Below, one piece after another: positions 44,232-53,213 of a stretch of 64,000 nucleotides of DNA (position 1 is the stretch's first letter; every line of letters begins with the position of its first letter). The position numbers were made by a program, and so were the translations under genes. The notes under the pieces were generated by a model. That model was not told where the DNA came from. It ran no database searches and was given only the letters and a program-made list of their open reading frames with translations. Origin of the DNA: Bradyrhizobium monzae (GTDB lineage Bacteria; Pseudomonadota; Alphaproteobacteria; Rhizobiales; Xanthobacteraceae); contig NZ_JAIRDQ010000006.1 in NCBI RefSeq assembly GCF_021458635.1, positions 187,105 through 251,104 of the forward strand, read 5' to 3'.

Positions 44232-45232
44232 CGCCCTCTCCCGCGCGGCAGGAAGCGGCGGAGATCGCCGGCATTCGCGACCAGCGTCACCACGACGAGC
44301 GCGACGCCATAGAGGATCGGCACCCAGTCACCGGCCTGCGCAAGATAAGTCGGCACCAGCGTGATGAAGGCACCGCCGACGAGCGCGGCCGGCAAGGACA
44401 GGCGGTTGAGACTGACGACCGAACCGACCAGCAGGAAGACGCCGCTAAAGAACGTAAAACTGTTGGGGGAGACGGTCGAGGACGCAAAGCCGGTCAGCGC
44501 GCCGGCAAGCGAGGCAAGTGCAGCGCTCAGGGTGAAGATCGAGATGCGCGCCCAGCTTCGCGTGATCCCCATCGCCTCGGCGGCGCGCGGCTGCGCCTGC
44601 GCCATCAGCAGGGCCAGCCCCTGCGCCGATTTGCGGAAATGCGCGAGCGCGAGGCAGACGATGACGAGCACGCCGAGCGCGACGTAGTAGCGCTGCAAGG
44701 CCTTTGGAATGCCCGGGATCAGGTCCTGCGCGATATAGAGCCCTTCGAAACCGCCGGTGAATTTCTCGAAACCGATCAGGATTTCCGGCAGCGCCAGCGC
44801 GAGCGCCATGGTCGCGACCGCAAGATAGATCCCGGACAGCCGACGCGAGGGAAATGCAAAGACGAAGCCGGCGCCGGCGCCGAGCAGGATCGCCAGCGGC
44901 AGGCTCACCACGATCGACAGGCCGAGCCGGTGCTCGACGATCGCCACCGCATAGGCGCCGAGCGCGACGAAGAAGCTGTGCCCGATCGAGACCTCGCCGC
45001 CGTAACGCACGAGCATGCTGACCGAGAGCACGGCCAGCGCGTTCGCAAAGCACAGCGACAGACTGTAGAGCAGGAAGCCGCCGGCGAGCAGCGGCGCCAG
45101 CAGCAGGATCGCGACGAGGGCCAGCATGGACAGCCGCGCGGCATCGACGCGACCGCCACGGACGGACAATTCGGCCTTGGACGTCTGCGCGAGATCAGAC
45201 ACGGCCACCGATCGCCCTTTCCAAGAGCCCAT
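44228..45232 (-). CDS. livM: ABC transporter permease, LivM type
   Basis: 334-residue (or about 324 from a downstream GTG) permease with 8-10 TM helices. Typical LivM segments are VRYGGEVSIGHSFFVALGAYAVA, LSGIYLAVATMALALALPEIL and SPNSFTFFSGVFLLVGSVVSLN. ATG 45232 overlaps livH by 38 nt; GTG 45202 would overlap by 8 nt and may be the true start. Confidence 0.92.
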   Translation of the reverse strand: MGSWKGRSVAVSDLAQTSKAELSVRGGRVDAARLSMLALVAILLLAPLLAGGFLLYSLSLCFANALAVLSVSMLVRYGGEVSIGHSFFVALGAYAVAIVEHRLGLSIVVSLPLAILLGAGAGFVFAFPSRRLSGIYLAVATMALALALPEILIGFEKFTGGFEGLYIAQDLIPGIPKALQRYYVALGVLVIVCLALAHFRKSAQGLALLMAQAQPRAAEAMGITRSWARISIFTLSAALASLAGALTGFASSTVSPNSFTFFSGVFLLVGSVVSLNRLSLPAALVGGAFITLVPTYLAQAGDWVPILYGVALVVVTLVANAGDLRRFLPRGRGR

Positions 45233-46091
45233 TGGGGAAGAAGTTCAGCGTCAGCAGGATTACGCCGAGCAGGAACGTGTTCATGAACTCCGGCGCGACA
45301 TAGAAGGAGAACAGGTTCATGGCGATGCCGACCAGGATGCCGCCGACGGCAGCGCCAGGCAGGCTCGAGAAGCCGCCGACCACAGCTGCCGTGAATGCCT
45401 GCAGCATGAAGGACGGCACCGTCGTCGAGCTCAGGAATGTCGTTGGCACGATGAGCAGGGCGGCAACGAGGCCGAGGACGGCACCAGCGAGCCAGGAGAA
45501 CAGGTGCACCGAGCGCAGGTTCAGTCCGCAGACTTCGCAGGCGAACGGATTGGTCGAGACCGCGCGGAACGCAACGCCGAGCTTGGTCCGCTCGATGATC
45601 ACAAACAGGCCGCCGACAATCGCGAGCGTGACGACGAGGACGGCCAAATCGTAGGAGGAAATGCGGATCGCGTCGAGGCTGAAGCTGAGGCGCGGCACCG
45701 GCAGGTCGAGATTGACGATGTCGGCGCCGAACACGAGCTGCACGGCGCCTTGCAGGATCAACCCGACGCCGAGTGTCGCGATGGTGGAGGCGAGATCGGA
45801 CTTGAAGACGATCGGCGCGATCAGGACATAGCTCACCACCGCGACCGCGCAGGCAATGCCGAGCGCCAACGCCACCGCGCTGCCCCAGGACAGGCTGAGC
45901 AGGCTGCCGCTGGAGAAGCCGTAGACCACGAAGGCGCCGAGACAGGCGAGATTGCCGTGCGAAAAATTCACGACGCGCGAGCTCTTGAACACCATGACGA
46001 GACCGAGCGCGCCGACGCCATAGAGGCAGCCGGAGATGAGACCGGACCACAGCAGCGGCAGGACGTCCCTGATGAAACCGGCCACGCTCAC
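45195..46091 (-). CDS. livH: ABC transporter permease, LivH type
   Basis: 298-residue permease. LivH marks: LISGCLYGVGALGLVMVFKSSRVVNFSHGNLACLGAFVVY, AFRAVSTNPFACEVCGLNLRSV and QAFTAAVVGGFSSLPGAAVGGILVG. ATG 46091 overlaps the upstream dehydrogenase stop (ATGA). It forms the translocation pore with LivM. Confidence 0.94.
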   Translation of the reverse strand: MSVAGFIRDVLPLLWSGLISGCLYGVGALGLVMVFKSSRVVNFSHGNLACLGAFVVYGFSSGSLLSLSWGSAVALALGIACAVAVVSYVLIAPIVFKSDLASTIATLGVGLILQGAVQLVFGADIVNLDLPVPRLSFSLDAIRISSYDLAVLVVTLAIVGGLFVIIERTKLGVAFRAVSTNPFACEVCGLNLRSVHLFSWLAGAVLGLVAALLIVPTTFLSSTTVPSFMLQAFTAAVVGGFSSLPGAAVGGILVGIAMNLFSFYVAPEFMNTFLLGVILLTLNFFPNGLLERAIGGRV

Positions 46092-46987
46092 CCTTGCCCT
46101 TCACCGGGCGTGCCGCCCTTCTCAATGAACTCGATCACGCCGGGGAAGTAGCGGCCCGACAGACCGTGCTTGCATGCGGCGTCGTAATAGCGGCGCGCGA
46201 GCTCGGCGACACCGGGGCGGATGCCGGTGTCGGCGGCGAGCTGAAGCACGTAATCGAGATCCTTCAGCACATATTCCGGCGGGAACGCCTTCTCCGGAAA
46301 ATTGCGCGGCAGCATCGCCTTGGTGCCGTGATTGCGCAGCACGAAGCTGTCGCCGGAGCCCTTCGACACCGCGCCGAGTAGCGTCTCGGGCTTCACGCCG
46401 GCGCGCTCGCCCACCACCATCATCTCGGCGAGCGCGAGCGTGTTCTCGAACACCAGCGCATTGTTGATCAGCTTGACGACCTGGCCGCAGCCGACCTCGC
46501 CGCAATGGGTGACGTCGGATCCCATATAATCGAGCAGAGGCTCGATCCGCGCGAACACCGGAGCTTCAGCGCCGACCATGATGCTGAGCTCGCCGCGCTG
46601 CGCGGCCTCGCGCGTGCGCGCCACCGGTGCGTCAGCAAAGTGGAAGCCGTCCACCTTCAGCCGCTCGGCTACACTGCGCGCGAGCGCGACCGGCGTGGTG
46701 CTGAGATCGACGATCGTCGTCCCCGGCCGCGCCGCCCTTGCGATGCCTGCGGAAACCGCCTCGACCTGCGGACCGCCCGGCAGCGACAGGAAGATCACGT
46801 CGGCCGCGGCAGCCAGCGTTTCGAGCGAGCTCGCCGCTTCCGCCTTGGTATCGGACAGGGCGGCAGTCGCCGCCGGATCGCGATCAAGCATCAGCACACG
46901 GCCGGCATGCTTCTTGGCGACATTGCGGCACATCGGCCCGCCCATGACGCCGAGGCCGATGAATCCCAGGGTCTCTGCTGTGTTCAT
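46088..46987 (-). CDS. 3-hydroxyisobutyrate dehydrogenase-family NAD(P)-dependent oxidoreductase
   Basis: 299-residue beta-hydroxyacid dehydrogenase. N-terminal GFIGLGVMGGPMCRN is the Rossmann loop, FHFADAPVARTREAAQRGEL the substrate motif and GCGQVVKLINNALVFEN holds the catalytic lysine. It oxidises a 3-hydroxy acid or reduces a semialdehyde. Sandwiched between an SDR (4-bp gap) and livH (4-bp overlap), so the Liv operon encodes uptake and early oxidation together. Confidence 0.92.
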   Translation of the reverse strand: MNTAETLGFIGLGVMGGPMCRNVAKKHAGRVLMLDRDPAATAALSDTKAEAASSLETLAAAADVIFLSLPGGPQVEAVSAGIARAARPGTTIVDLSTTPVALARSVAERLKVDGFHFADAPVARTREAAQRGELSIMVGAEAPVFARIEPLLDYMGSDVTHCGEVGCGQVVKLINNALVFENTLALAEMMVVGERAGVKPETLLGAVSKGSGDSFVLRNHGTKAMLPRNFPEKAFPPEYVLKDLDYVLQLAADTGIRPGVAELARRYYDAACKHGLSGRYFPGVIEFIEKGGTPGEGQG

Positions 46988-46991
46988 CGCA

Positions 46992-47741
46992 TCAATCCAT
47001 CAGCATGCCGCCGTTGACGTCGAGCACCGTCCCGGTGATCCAGTTCGACGCCGGCGAGCAGAGGAAGAGAATGCTCTGCGCGATATCCTCGGGCTGGCCG
47101 AACCGCCCCAGTGGCACGTTGCCGTTCGGAGACGGCGCAGCGCGATCGGTGACCGTCGCCCACATCGGCGTCTCGACTGGACCCGGCGCGATGATGTTGG
47201 CATAGACGCCTTTGGCCGCGCCGTTCTTGGCGACCCATTTCATCAGGCCATGCACGGCCGATTTCGCCGCGACATAGGCCGGCCCCGACGCGACGCCGCC
47301 AATCTTGGCGGCGATCGAGCCGAGCGCCACGATCTTGCCGAAGCCGCGCTCGGCCATGACAGGGTAGAGCTTGCGGACGGGATTGACCGTGCCCATCAGA
47401 TTGACGGCGAGGATCTTCTCCCACTCTTCGTCCGTCGACTGCTGGAGCGGCGTGTTGGCGATGGTGCCGGCGCAGAGCACGAGGACGTCGATCTTGCCGC
47501 GCGCCTTCAGTTCGGCATCGATCAGCTTCTCGACCGCGGCCCGATCGGTCACGTCGCAGCGGCGATAGCTCGCCTTGGCCGGAAACTTGCCGCCGTCCTC
47601 GACGATATCAGTGGCGATGACTTCGGCGCCGGCTTCACAGAATGCGGCAACCACGGCGCGGCCGATGCCGCCGGCTGCTCCCGTGACGAGGGCGATTTGT
47701 CCGTCGAGACGCGAGGGCCCACTCAGGGGTGATCCAGCCAT
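46992..47741 (-). CDS. Short-chain dehydrogenase/reductase (SDR)
   Basis: 249-residue classical SDR. TGAAGGIGRA nucleotide loop, CAGTIANTPLQ (NNAG equivalent, here Cys-Ala-Gly), serine in VALGSIAAKIGG and Tyr-x3-Lys in PAYVAAKSAVHG are visible. ATG 47741 has AAGGA 9 nt upstream. Likely oxidises an alcohol derived from the transported compound. Confidence 0.92.
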   Translation of the reverse strand: MAGSPLSGPSRLDGQIALVTGAAGGIGRAVVAAFCEAGAEVIATDIVEDGGKFPAKASYRRCDVTDRAAVEKLIDAELKARGKIDVLVLCAGTIANTPLQQSTDEEWEKILAVNLMGTVNPVRKLYPVMAERGFGKIVALGSIAAKIGGVASGPAYVAAKSAVHGLMKWVAKNGAAKGVYANIIAPGPVETPMWATVTDRAAPSPNGNVPLGRFGQPEDIAQSILFLCSPASNWITGTVLDVNGGMLMD

Positions 47742-47841
47742 GTCGTAGATTCCTTGTTCTTCTTCAGTTTTCTTGTTGGCGTTGGCGATTAACATGAGCA
47801 GCGGGCGACCGCGTCTTGCGATCACCCGCTGAAGGATCGGC

Positions 47842-49047
47842 TCAGGCCGGCTTGGCGTCGAAGGCCACGGCCGGATAGGGCTTGAAGTCGCGCACCATGA
47901 CGAAGGAGCCCTGCGCCTGCAAAATTGCCTCCTGGCGCGTGCCGCGATGATCGACGCCTGTGAACGTCACCTTGCGCGCACCACCGACCGAGGCGTTGCT
48001 CAGGCTGTTGCCAGCCTCGATCAGATTGGCGCGCGTGATCGGCTTGCCGCTGTCGATCAGCGCAGCGAAGATGCTGCCGAATAGCGCGGCGTTGCTCCAG
48101 CCGTTGAGGCCGAACACGCCGACGGGATCATTCGGATAGTATTTGCTGATGGCTTCGCGATAGGCCTTGATCTCGGGCTCGGCGCTGTCGACCGGCAGCA
48201 GCCAGGACGAGAAGTAGACACCGTTGAGGAGGTCACCGGTCAGCTTGTAGGTGGCGGGATCGGCGGTGAAGAAGGGCGCGAACCAAGTCATCTTGACGCC
48301 CTGGCGATCGGCCGCCTTCAGCGCCGCCGCAAGATTGGCGTTGGAGCCGAACAGGATCGCGGCGTCGGCCTGCGCGTTGGCGACGCGGCGGATGTGCGGC
48401 GTGAAGTCGGTGGTCTTGACCTCGAACGGCACCGATTCAGCCGGCGTCAGCTTGTTCGCCTCCATGAAGAGATCGAAGCCGCGCTTGGCGGAGCGGCCAA
48501 GCTCGTCGTTCTCCCACAATAGCGCGATCTTCTTGAGCTTGAGATCGTTGACGGCGAACTCGGCATTTGATGCCGCCGACCAGCCATAGTCGGGCAACAG
48601 CGGAAAGATGTTCGGCTCGGCGAAGAAGGCGCTGGCGCCGCCGATCGGCCCGATCATCGCAAGGCCGTTTTCCTTGGCGTAGGGAATGACGGCGACATTG
48701 GTCGCCGTGCCTACCGCGGCGACGAGGGCGAAGATGTGGTTGTCCTCGACCAGACGCCGGACCGCCGCGACGCTGCGGGCGGGATCGTAGCCATCATCGA
48801 GCGTCACATAGTTGATCTTCCAGCCCTTGATGCCGCCGGCCTCGTTGACACTCTTGAAGTACGCGTCGGCTGCGTGGGTCAGGATCGCATAGAAAGGGAC
48901 AGGTCCCGTGATCGGAGTGAACCCGCCGATGGTGATGGTCTTCGCCGCAGCATCGACGCCGAGTTCGTCGGCGAGAAGCGGGCTGCCGGGATAGGCCGAC
49001 GCGAGCGCGGCGGCACCAGATAGCTTGAGAAAGTCACGCCTCTTCAT
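47842..49047 (-). CDS. Branched-chain-type ABC substrate-binding protein (Tat signal)
   Basis: 401-residue receptor. MKRRDFLKLSGAAALASAYPGSPLLA is a twin-arginine-like leader. The mature part is Peripla_BP_6 type (TITIGGFTPITGPVPFYAIL, VNEAGGIKGWKINYVTLDDGYDPARS). First gene of the Liv operon, strong SD GGGGAGGGCCT. A GntR-type palindrome lies 71-85 bp upstream, next to a TTGACC box, so expression is probably tied to the GntR at 50055. Confidence 0.93.
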   Translation of the reverse strand: MKRRDFLKLSGAAALASAYPGSPLLADELGVDAAAKTITIGGFTPITGPVPFYAILTHAADAYFKSVNEAGGIKGWKINYVTLDDGYDPARSVAAVRRLVEDNHIFALVAAVGTATNVAVIPYAKENGLAMIGPIGGASAFFAEPNIFPLLPDYGWSAASNAEFAVNDLKLKKIALLWENDELGRSAKRGFDLFMEANKLTPAESVPFEVKTTDFTPHIRRVANAQADAAILFGSNANLAAALKAADRQGVKMTWFAPFFTADPATYKLTGDLLNGVYFSSWLLPVDSAEPEIKAYREAISKYYPNDPVGVFGLNGWSNAALFGSIFAALIDSGKPITRANLIEAGNSLSNASVGGARKVTFTGVDHRGTRQEAILQAQGSFVMVRDFKPYPAVAFDAKPA

Positions 49048-49106
49048 AGGCCCTCCCCGAGATCTGTTTTTATTGTCTGACGATCTTTAGCGGGAGGAAC
49101 CAGGCG

Positions 49107-49132
49107 GGTCAAGAAAAAATGCATTATGCATT
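49107..49132 (-). promoter_or_regulatory. GntR operator 1 (AATGCATTATGCATT) with -35 box
   Basis: Palindrome at 49118-49132; TTGACC at 49112-49107 on the minus strand, 5 bp downstream of it. The palindrome overlaps the stop codon of the CitE-like gene. It belongs to the same set as 49961-49975 and 60688-60710. Confidence 0.65.
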
Positions 49133-49943
49133 ATGTAGCGTTTTCCACAGTGGCGGCCAAGATCAGCTCGGCGCGGCGGATCACAGGCGCGTCGATCATC
49201 TTGCCATCGAGCGCCACCGCAGCGCCCTGCCGATCCTTGGCAACCTGCATCACCCGGCGCGCCCAATCGAGCTCGTCTGCGGTCGGCAGGAAGGCCTCGT
49301 TGACCAGCTTGACCTGGGCGGGATGGATGCAGAGCTTGGCGCCGAAACCGAGCGCTTTCGTCCGGCCGACGGCTGCGCCGAAGGCGGCAGGATCCGTCCA
49401 GGACGTCGTCACCCCATCGATCGGCGGTGCCAATCCGGCCAGCCGCGACTCGAGGACGATTTGCAGGCGCACCGGATCGAGTTCCTGCGCGGTCTCGGTG
49501 ACGCCGGCATCGATGCCGAAGTCTAGATTTCCAAAGGCAAACTGCGAAATCAGGCCACTTTTGCCGATGCTGCGCAGTTCGACATATCCCCGCACAGTTT
49601 CGATGAGCGCGATGATGTCACACTGGCTCTCCAACAGACCGGCCACACGATTGAGAGCACCGGGCTCCGCCTTCGGCAGCATCAGCCTGGTCACGCCGGC
49701 GCGTCGGATCATCTCCATATCAGCGACAAAGAACGGAGTGTCCGCGCCGTTCACGCGGACGATCGCATCCGTCCGCCCGGTCCATTGGGCGACGGCGCTA
49801 CGCGCAGCGGCCTTATCGCTGGGAGCCACTGCATCCTCGAGATCGAGGATAACCCGGTGGGCTCCCGACATCCGCGCCTTGTCGAAGCGCTCGGGCCGGT
49901 CGGCGGGGACAAACAGGAACGAGCGGGACAAAGAGCTGGACAT
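49131..49943 (-). CDS. HpcH/HpaI aldolase/CitE-like acyl-CoA lyase
   Basis: 270-residue CitE-family TIM-barrel. RSFLFVPADRPERFDKARMSG, HRVILDLEDAVAPSDK (metal Glu/Asp) and AIVRVNG (Arg) are the hallmark N-terminal motifs; IALIETVRGYVELRSI holds the second Glu. Members are malyl-, citramalyl- or beta-methylmalyl-CoA lyases that retro-aldol-cleave a hydroxyacyl-CoA. ATG 49943 with GAGGT 9 nt upstream; GTG/ATG in-frame extension to 49967 is less likely. It is divergent from GntR, with an operator between them. Confidence 0.9.
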   Translation of the reverse strand: MSSSLSRSFLFVPADRPERFDKARMSGAHRVILDLEDAVAPSDKAAARSAVAQWTGRTDAIVRVNGADTPFFVADMEMIRRAGVTRLMLPKAEPGALNRVAGLLESQCDIIALIETVRGYVELRSIGKSGLISQFAFGNLDFGIDAGVTETAQELDPVRLQIVLESRLAGLAPPIDGVTTSWTDPAAFGAAVGRTKALGFGAKLCIHPAQVKLVNEAFLPTADELDWARRVMQVAKDRQGAAVALDGKMIDAPVIRRAELILAATVENAT

Positions 49944-49960
49944 TGGACGGCGACCTCGAT

Positions 49961-49975
49961 TATGCATTATGCATT
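49961..49975. promoter_or_regulatory. GntR operator 2 (TATGCATTATGCATT)
   Basis: Same palindrome as operators 1 and 3, in the CitE/GntR divergent intergenic region, 18 bp upstream of the CitE-like start and 80 bp upstream of GntR. Suits autoregulation. Confidence 0.7.
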
Positions 49976-50054
49976 ATCGGTTGTACTTCTATCCCCCTAG
50001 GTGACCCCCGTCTATGGTGGCCGTGGGCAAATCGGTCGGGGGCAGCGGCATCCA

Positions 50055-50753
50055 ATGGAATATCGGACGAAAGAGGAGCAGGTCGCCGACTACCTCCGCG
50101 AGGGCATCATCTCGGGGCGGCTGCCGCGCGGCGCCCGGCTGAAGCAGACCGAGATCGCGCAGGAGCTGAAGATCAGCATCACGCCGGTCCGCGAGGCTCT
50201 GAAGCTGCTCGTAGCCGAAGGTTATCTGTCCAGCGACTCCTATCGCGGTGCGACCGTCGCGCCGTTCGATGTCGAGGCCTCGAGCGAGATACTCCGGCTG
50301 CGGATCACGCTCGAGACCCAGCTCGTCGAGAGCGCCGTACGCAACATCACCGCCGAGGAGATTGCCGAGCTGCGCGAGCTGGCGCGCCAGTTCGAGGAAG
50401 CCGCCCTCGCCAATGACAGCACAGCGGCACGCGGTATCAACTACCGCTTCCACCGCCGCATGTACGATTTCGCCCGACTGCCGAAGACATTGCATTTCGT
50501 ACAGGTGCTTTGGGCGCAATATCCATTCGACGTCATCAACCGCATCGGCGGCCGGGCGGTCCGAGCCGCCAAGGAGCACAACGAGCTGCTCAAAAATGTG
50601 ATCGAGGGCGATACAGCCGGTGCAATGCTGATAATGCGCCAGCACATTGAAACGGGCTGGACCGAACTGCGCAGTGGAATGCCCGCGCCCGCGGACACTG
50701 CTCCCAAGTCCAAAGGCTCCGAGAACAGGAACTCTGCGAAGGAGACGTTATGA
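50055..50753 (+). CDS. GntR-family (FCD) transcriptional regulator
   Basis: 232-residue regulator. Winged HTH: EEQVADYLREGIISGRLPRGARLKQTEIAQELKISITPVREALKLLVAEGYL, then an FCD effector domain (EILRLRITLETQLVESAVRNITAEEIAEL ... NYRFHRRMYDFA ... EHNELLKNVIEGD) carrying metal-binding-type histidines. ATG 50055 selected by the HTH. Its stop overlaps the isochorismatase ATG (ATGA). FCD regulators usually bind organic acids, which suits a carboxylate catabolic regulon. Confidence 0.93.
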   Translation: MEYRTKEEQVADYLREGIISGRLPRGARLKQTEIAQELKISITPVREALKLLVAEGYLSSDSYRGATVAPFDVEASSEILRLRITLETQLVESAVRNITAEEIAELRELARQFEEAALANDSTAARGINYRFHRRMYDFARLPKTLHFVQVLWAQYPFDVINRIGGRAVRAAKEHNELLKNVIEGDTAGAMLIMRQHIETGWTELRSGMPAPADTAPKSKGSENRNSAKETL

Positions 50754-51325
50754 AGCCGATGCTGCTCGTCATGGACATGCTGAACGATCTCGTCCACGAG
50801 AATGGCGGCGGAGCCAAGACCTACGTGCCTCTGATGAAGGAGCGTGACGTACTTGGACGCACCAAGGCTGTCATCGCCAGGGCGCGCGCAGCTGGCGTGC
50901 TGATCGGCTATGTCCGCGTCGGCTTTTCACCCGATTATCGCGAATGCCCGCCCAATTCGCCGATCTTCTCCCGCGCCAAGGGCGCCGGCATGTTCAAGCT
51001 CGGCACCTGGGGCACCGAAGTCCACCCCGAGCTCACGCCCGAAGCAGGCGAATTCGACATCGTCAAGCATCGGGTGAGCCCGTTCTACGGCACCTCGCTG
51101 GAGCCGATCCTGCGCGCCCATGGCGTGACCGACCTGTTCCTGAGCGGCGTCTCGACCAACGGCGTGGTGCATACCGGCGCGCGCGAGGCGCATGACCGCG
51201 ACTATGCCTGCACGGTGCTGGAAGATTGCTGCGCCGGCGGCACCACCGACGAGCACGACAGCGCGCTGCGCTGCCTCAGCCGCTTCGCCGCGATCAAGAA
51301 CAGTGCGGATGTGAGCTTCGCGTGA
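50750..51325 (+). CDS. Isochorismatase-fold hydrolase lacking the usual catalytic cysteine
   Basis: 191-residue isochorismatase-family protein. The Asp (LLVMDMLNDL, D9) and Lys (EFDIVKHRVSPFYG, K106) of the family triad are present, but at the cysteine position SGVSTNGVVHTG reads Val-Val. It therefore resembles isochorismatase-type enzymes without a nucleophilic Cys rather than amidases such as nicotinamidase. Translationally coupled to GntR. The reaction cannot be assigned. Confidence 0.85.
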   Translation: MKPMLLVMDMLNDLVHENGGGAKTYVPLMKERDVLGRTKAVIARARAAGVLIGYVRVGFSPDYRECPPNSPIFSRAKGAGMFKLGTWGTEVHPELTPEAGEFDIVKHRVSPFYGTSLEPILRAHGVTDLFLSGVSTNGVVHTGAREAHDRDYACTVLEDCCAGGTTDEHDSALRCLSRFAAIKNSADVSFA

Positions 51326-51332
51326 GTTCCAC

Positions 51333-51359
51333 CCTCTCCCCGTTCTACACGGGGAGAGG
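51333..51359. terminator. Bidirectional hairpin between convergent genes
   Basis: CCTCTCCCCG-TTCTACA-CGGGGAGAGG, 10-bp perfect stem, between the isochorismatase (ends 51325) and the minus-strand receptor (ends 51368). Similar CTCCCC/GGGGAG hairpins are common intergenic elements in Rhizobiales. Confidence 0.75.
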
Positions 51360-51367
51360 TGAAAAGA

Positions 51368-52384
51368 CTACGCCCCTAGCCAGCGCGGGTCGATCGCCTG
51401 CCGGTAAGTCACACCGCGCACGGCATCGCTGAATTTCAGTTCGAACTCCATGTTGTGCGCGAATTGCTGCTCGGACAGGGTCGGCGGCACCGAGACGGTC
51501 GTGCGCTGATCCGAGACCGTGTGCTTGATGAGCGCAGTATCGGTCTGCTGGAAGTAGCGATCGTGCAGGATCTGCCCGGCTGCGTCGGGATCGTTGCGGA
51601 TCAATTCTGATGCCTTGGTCATGCCGCGGACGAGCGAGGCCGCCGTCTCCGGATTCTTCTCGAGGAAGTCGGGACGCCCGCACAGCACGGTATAGAGAAA
51701 ATTCTCGATGCCGGGCACCTCGCCGTGCGACGGGCGTGCGGCCCATACCGCGAGCCCCTCCTCGACCGCCTGGTTGTTCGCCGGCGCCGTGGTGTTGAAC
51801 CCGTCGATCTGGCCGGAGCGCAGCGCCAGATACATCTTGTCGAGCTTGACCACCGTAAGGCTCACGTCCTTCTCAGGATCGAGCCCGCCGAGCGACAGCA
51901 GATAGCGCCAGATCTTGTCGGTGCCGCTGCCGCGACCCGAGATCGCAAGCGTCAGGCCCTTCATGCGAGCCATGCGCTCCTTCAGCGGCATGTCCGGCGC
52001 GAGACCAATCTTCTCGGACGTCTTCTTGGCGATCACGACATCGCTCGCATATTGCGACATCAGCGGCGCGAAGGCGTTGATCTTCTGCCCCTTGGCGACC
52101 GCAAGGATCACGTCGCTCATCACGAGCCCGGCGACGTCGACGCTGCCGCCGAGGATCGCAGCCATGCTGTTGGTACCGCTGCCAGTGTCGATCAGGGAGA
52201 CGTCGAGACCCGCGTCCTTCATGAAGCCGGCCGCTGTCGCGACCAGCAGCGGCAGATAGGCGAAGGTGTAGCCGCCGATCGCGATCGTCACCGGCTTGCC
52301 GGCGCCCTGCGACATGACTGGCGTGACCGAGCCAGTCAGCGCTCCCGCAGCGATACCACCCAACATTGTCCGACGCGTGATCAT
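51368..52384 (-). CDS. NMT1/SsuA-type ABC substrate-binding protein
   Basis: 338-residue periplasmic receptor with a Tat-like leader (MITRRTMLGGIAAGALTGS). FAYLPLLVATAAGFMKDAGLDVSLIDTGSGTNSMAAILGGSVDVAG is the NMT1/SsuA pattern. Receptor for the ABC transporter encoded just upstream (permease 52422, ATPase 53210). Typical ligands of this family are sulfonates, pyrimidines or aromatic acids. Confidence 0.92.
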   Translation of the reverse strand: MITRRTMLGGIAAGALTGSVTPVMSQGAGKPVTIAIGGYTFAYLPLLVATAAGFMKDAGLDVSLIDTGSGTNSMAAILGGSVDVAGLVMSDVILAVAKGQKINAFAPLMSQYASDVVIAKKTSEKIGLAPDMPLKERMARMKGLTLAISGRGSGTDKIWRYLLSLGGLDPEKDVSLTVVKLDKMYLALRSGQIDGFNTTAPANNQAVEEGLAVWAARPSHGEVPGIENFLYTVLCGRPDFLEKNPETAASLVRGMTKASELIRNDPDAAGQILHDRYFQQTDTALIKHTVSDQRTTVSVPPTLSEQQFAHNMEFELKFSDAVRGVTYRQAIDPRWLGA

Positions 52385-52421
52385 GATGTTCTCTCTTTAT
52401 TCTTGTTTTGACAAGACCATC

Positions 52422-53213
52422 TCAGCGCCAGCGAAAGATCCAGCTCTCCAGCCGACCGAGCGCTTCGTTGAGGAGCGTGGTGACGACCATCAGCGCGAAC
52501 AGCGCGGCGAACACGCCGGCGGTGTCGAGCTGGCCCGCGGAATTCTGAGTGAGGTAGCCAATGCCGGCATTGGAGGCCATCATCTCGGCCGCGACCGCGC
52601 CGACGAAGCCGTAGGGCAGCCCGAGCTTCAACCCCGTGAACAGCCATGGCAGCGCGGACGGAAAAATCACCATGCGCTGGACCGCAAAGCGACCGGCGCC
52701 CATGGTCCGCAGCGCATCGACCATTTTCAGATCGACTTCGCGCACGCCACGCAAGGTCGAGAAGAACACCAGGAAGAACACGCTGATCGCCGCGAGCACG
52801 ATCTTCGGTGCGAGGCCGATGCCGAACCACATAATGAAGAGCGGCGCCAGCGCGACTTTGGGTACGCCGTACACCGCCGTGACAAAGGGATCGACGGTGC
52901 GATGCAGGATGTCGCTTGCACCGACCAGCAGGGCGAACAGAACGCCAGCGGTCGCGCCCAGCACAAAGCCGACGGCCGTCTCCTTGAAGGTGATGAGCAG
53001 GTGATAAGCGAGCTGCCCGCTCGCGGTCCACTCCACCAGCGTCTTGAGCACCGCCGCAGGGCTGCTCACCCAGAACGGATCGAGCAGCGTGCCGGATGCG
53101 CCCTGCCACGCCGTGAGCATCGCGACCACGAAGATTGTGCGGTAGAGCCAAACGCGGCCGGATTGGCCGAGCATCGGTTCAGCCCGCGTGTCGGACAGTG
53201 CCTGTGTGCTCAT
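52422..53213 (-). CDS. ABC transporter permease, SsuC/TauC type
   Basis: 263-residue inner-membrane permease with about six TM helices. The EAA-like loop is in MVDALRTMGAGRFAVQRMVIFPSALPWLFTGLKLGLPYGFVGAVAAEMMAS. ATG 53213 overlaps the ATPase stop (ATGA). Functions with 51368 and 53210. Confidence 0.93.
   Translation of the reverse strand: MSTQALSDTRAEPMLGQSGRVWLYRTIFVVAMLTAWQGASGTLLDPFWVSSPAAVLKTLVEWTASGQLAYHLLITFKETAVGFVLGATAGVLFALLVGASDILHRTVDPFVTAVYGVPKVALAPLFIMWFGIGLAPKIVLAAISVFFLVFFSTLRGVREVDLKMVDALRTMGAGRFAVQRMVIFPSALPWLFTGLKLGLPYGFVGAVAAEMMASNAGIGYLTQNSAGQLDTAGVFAALFALMVVTTLLNEALGRLESWIFRWR

Noticed and set aside
45126..46151. 341-codon plus-strand frame with many Glu/Asp/Arg
   Set aside because: Antisense of LivH.
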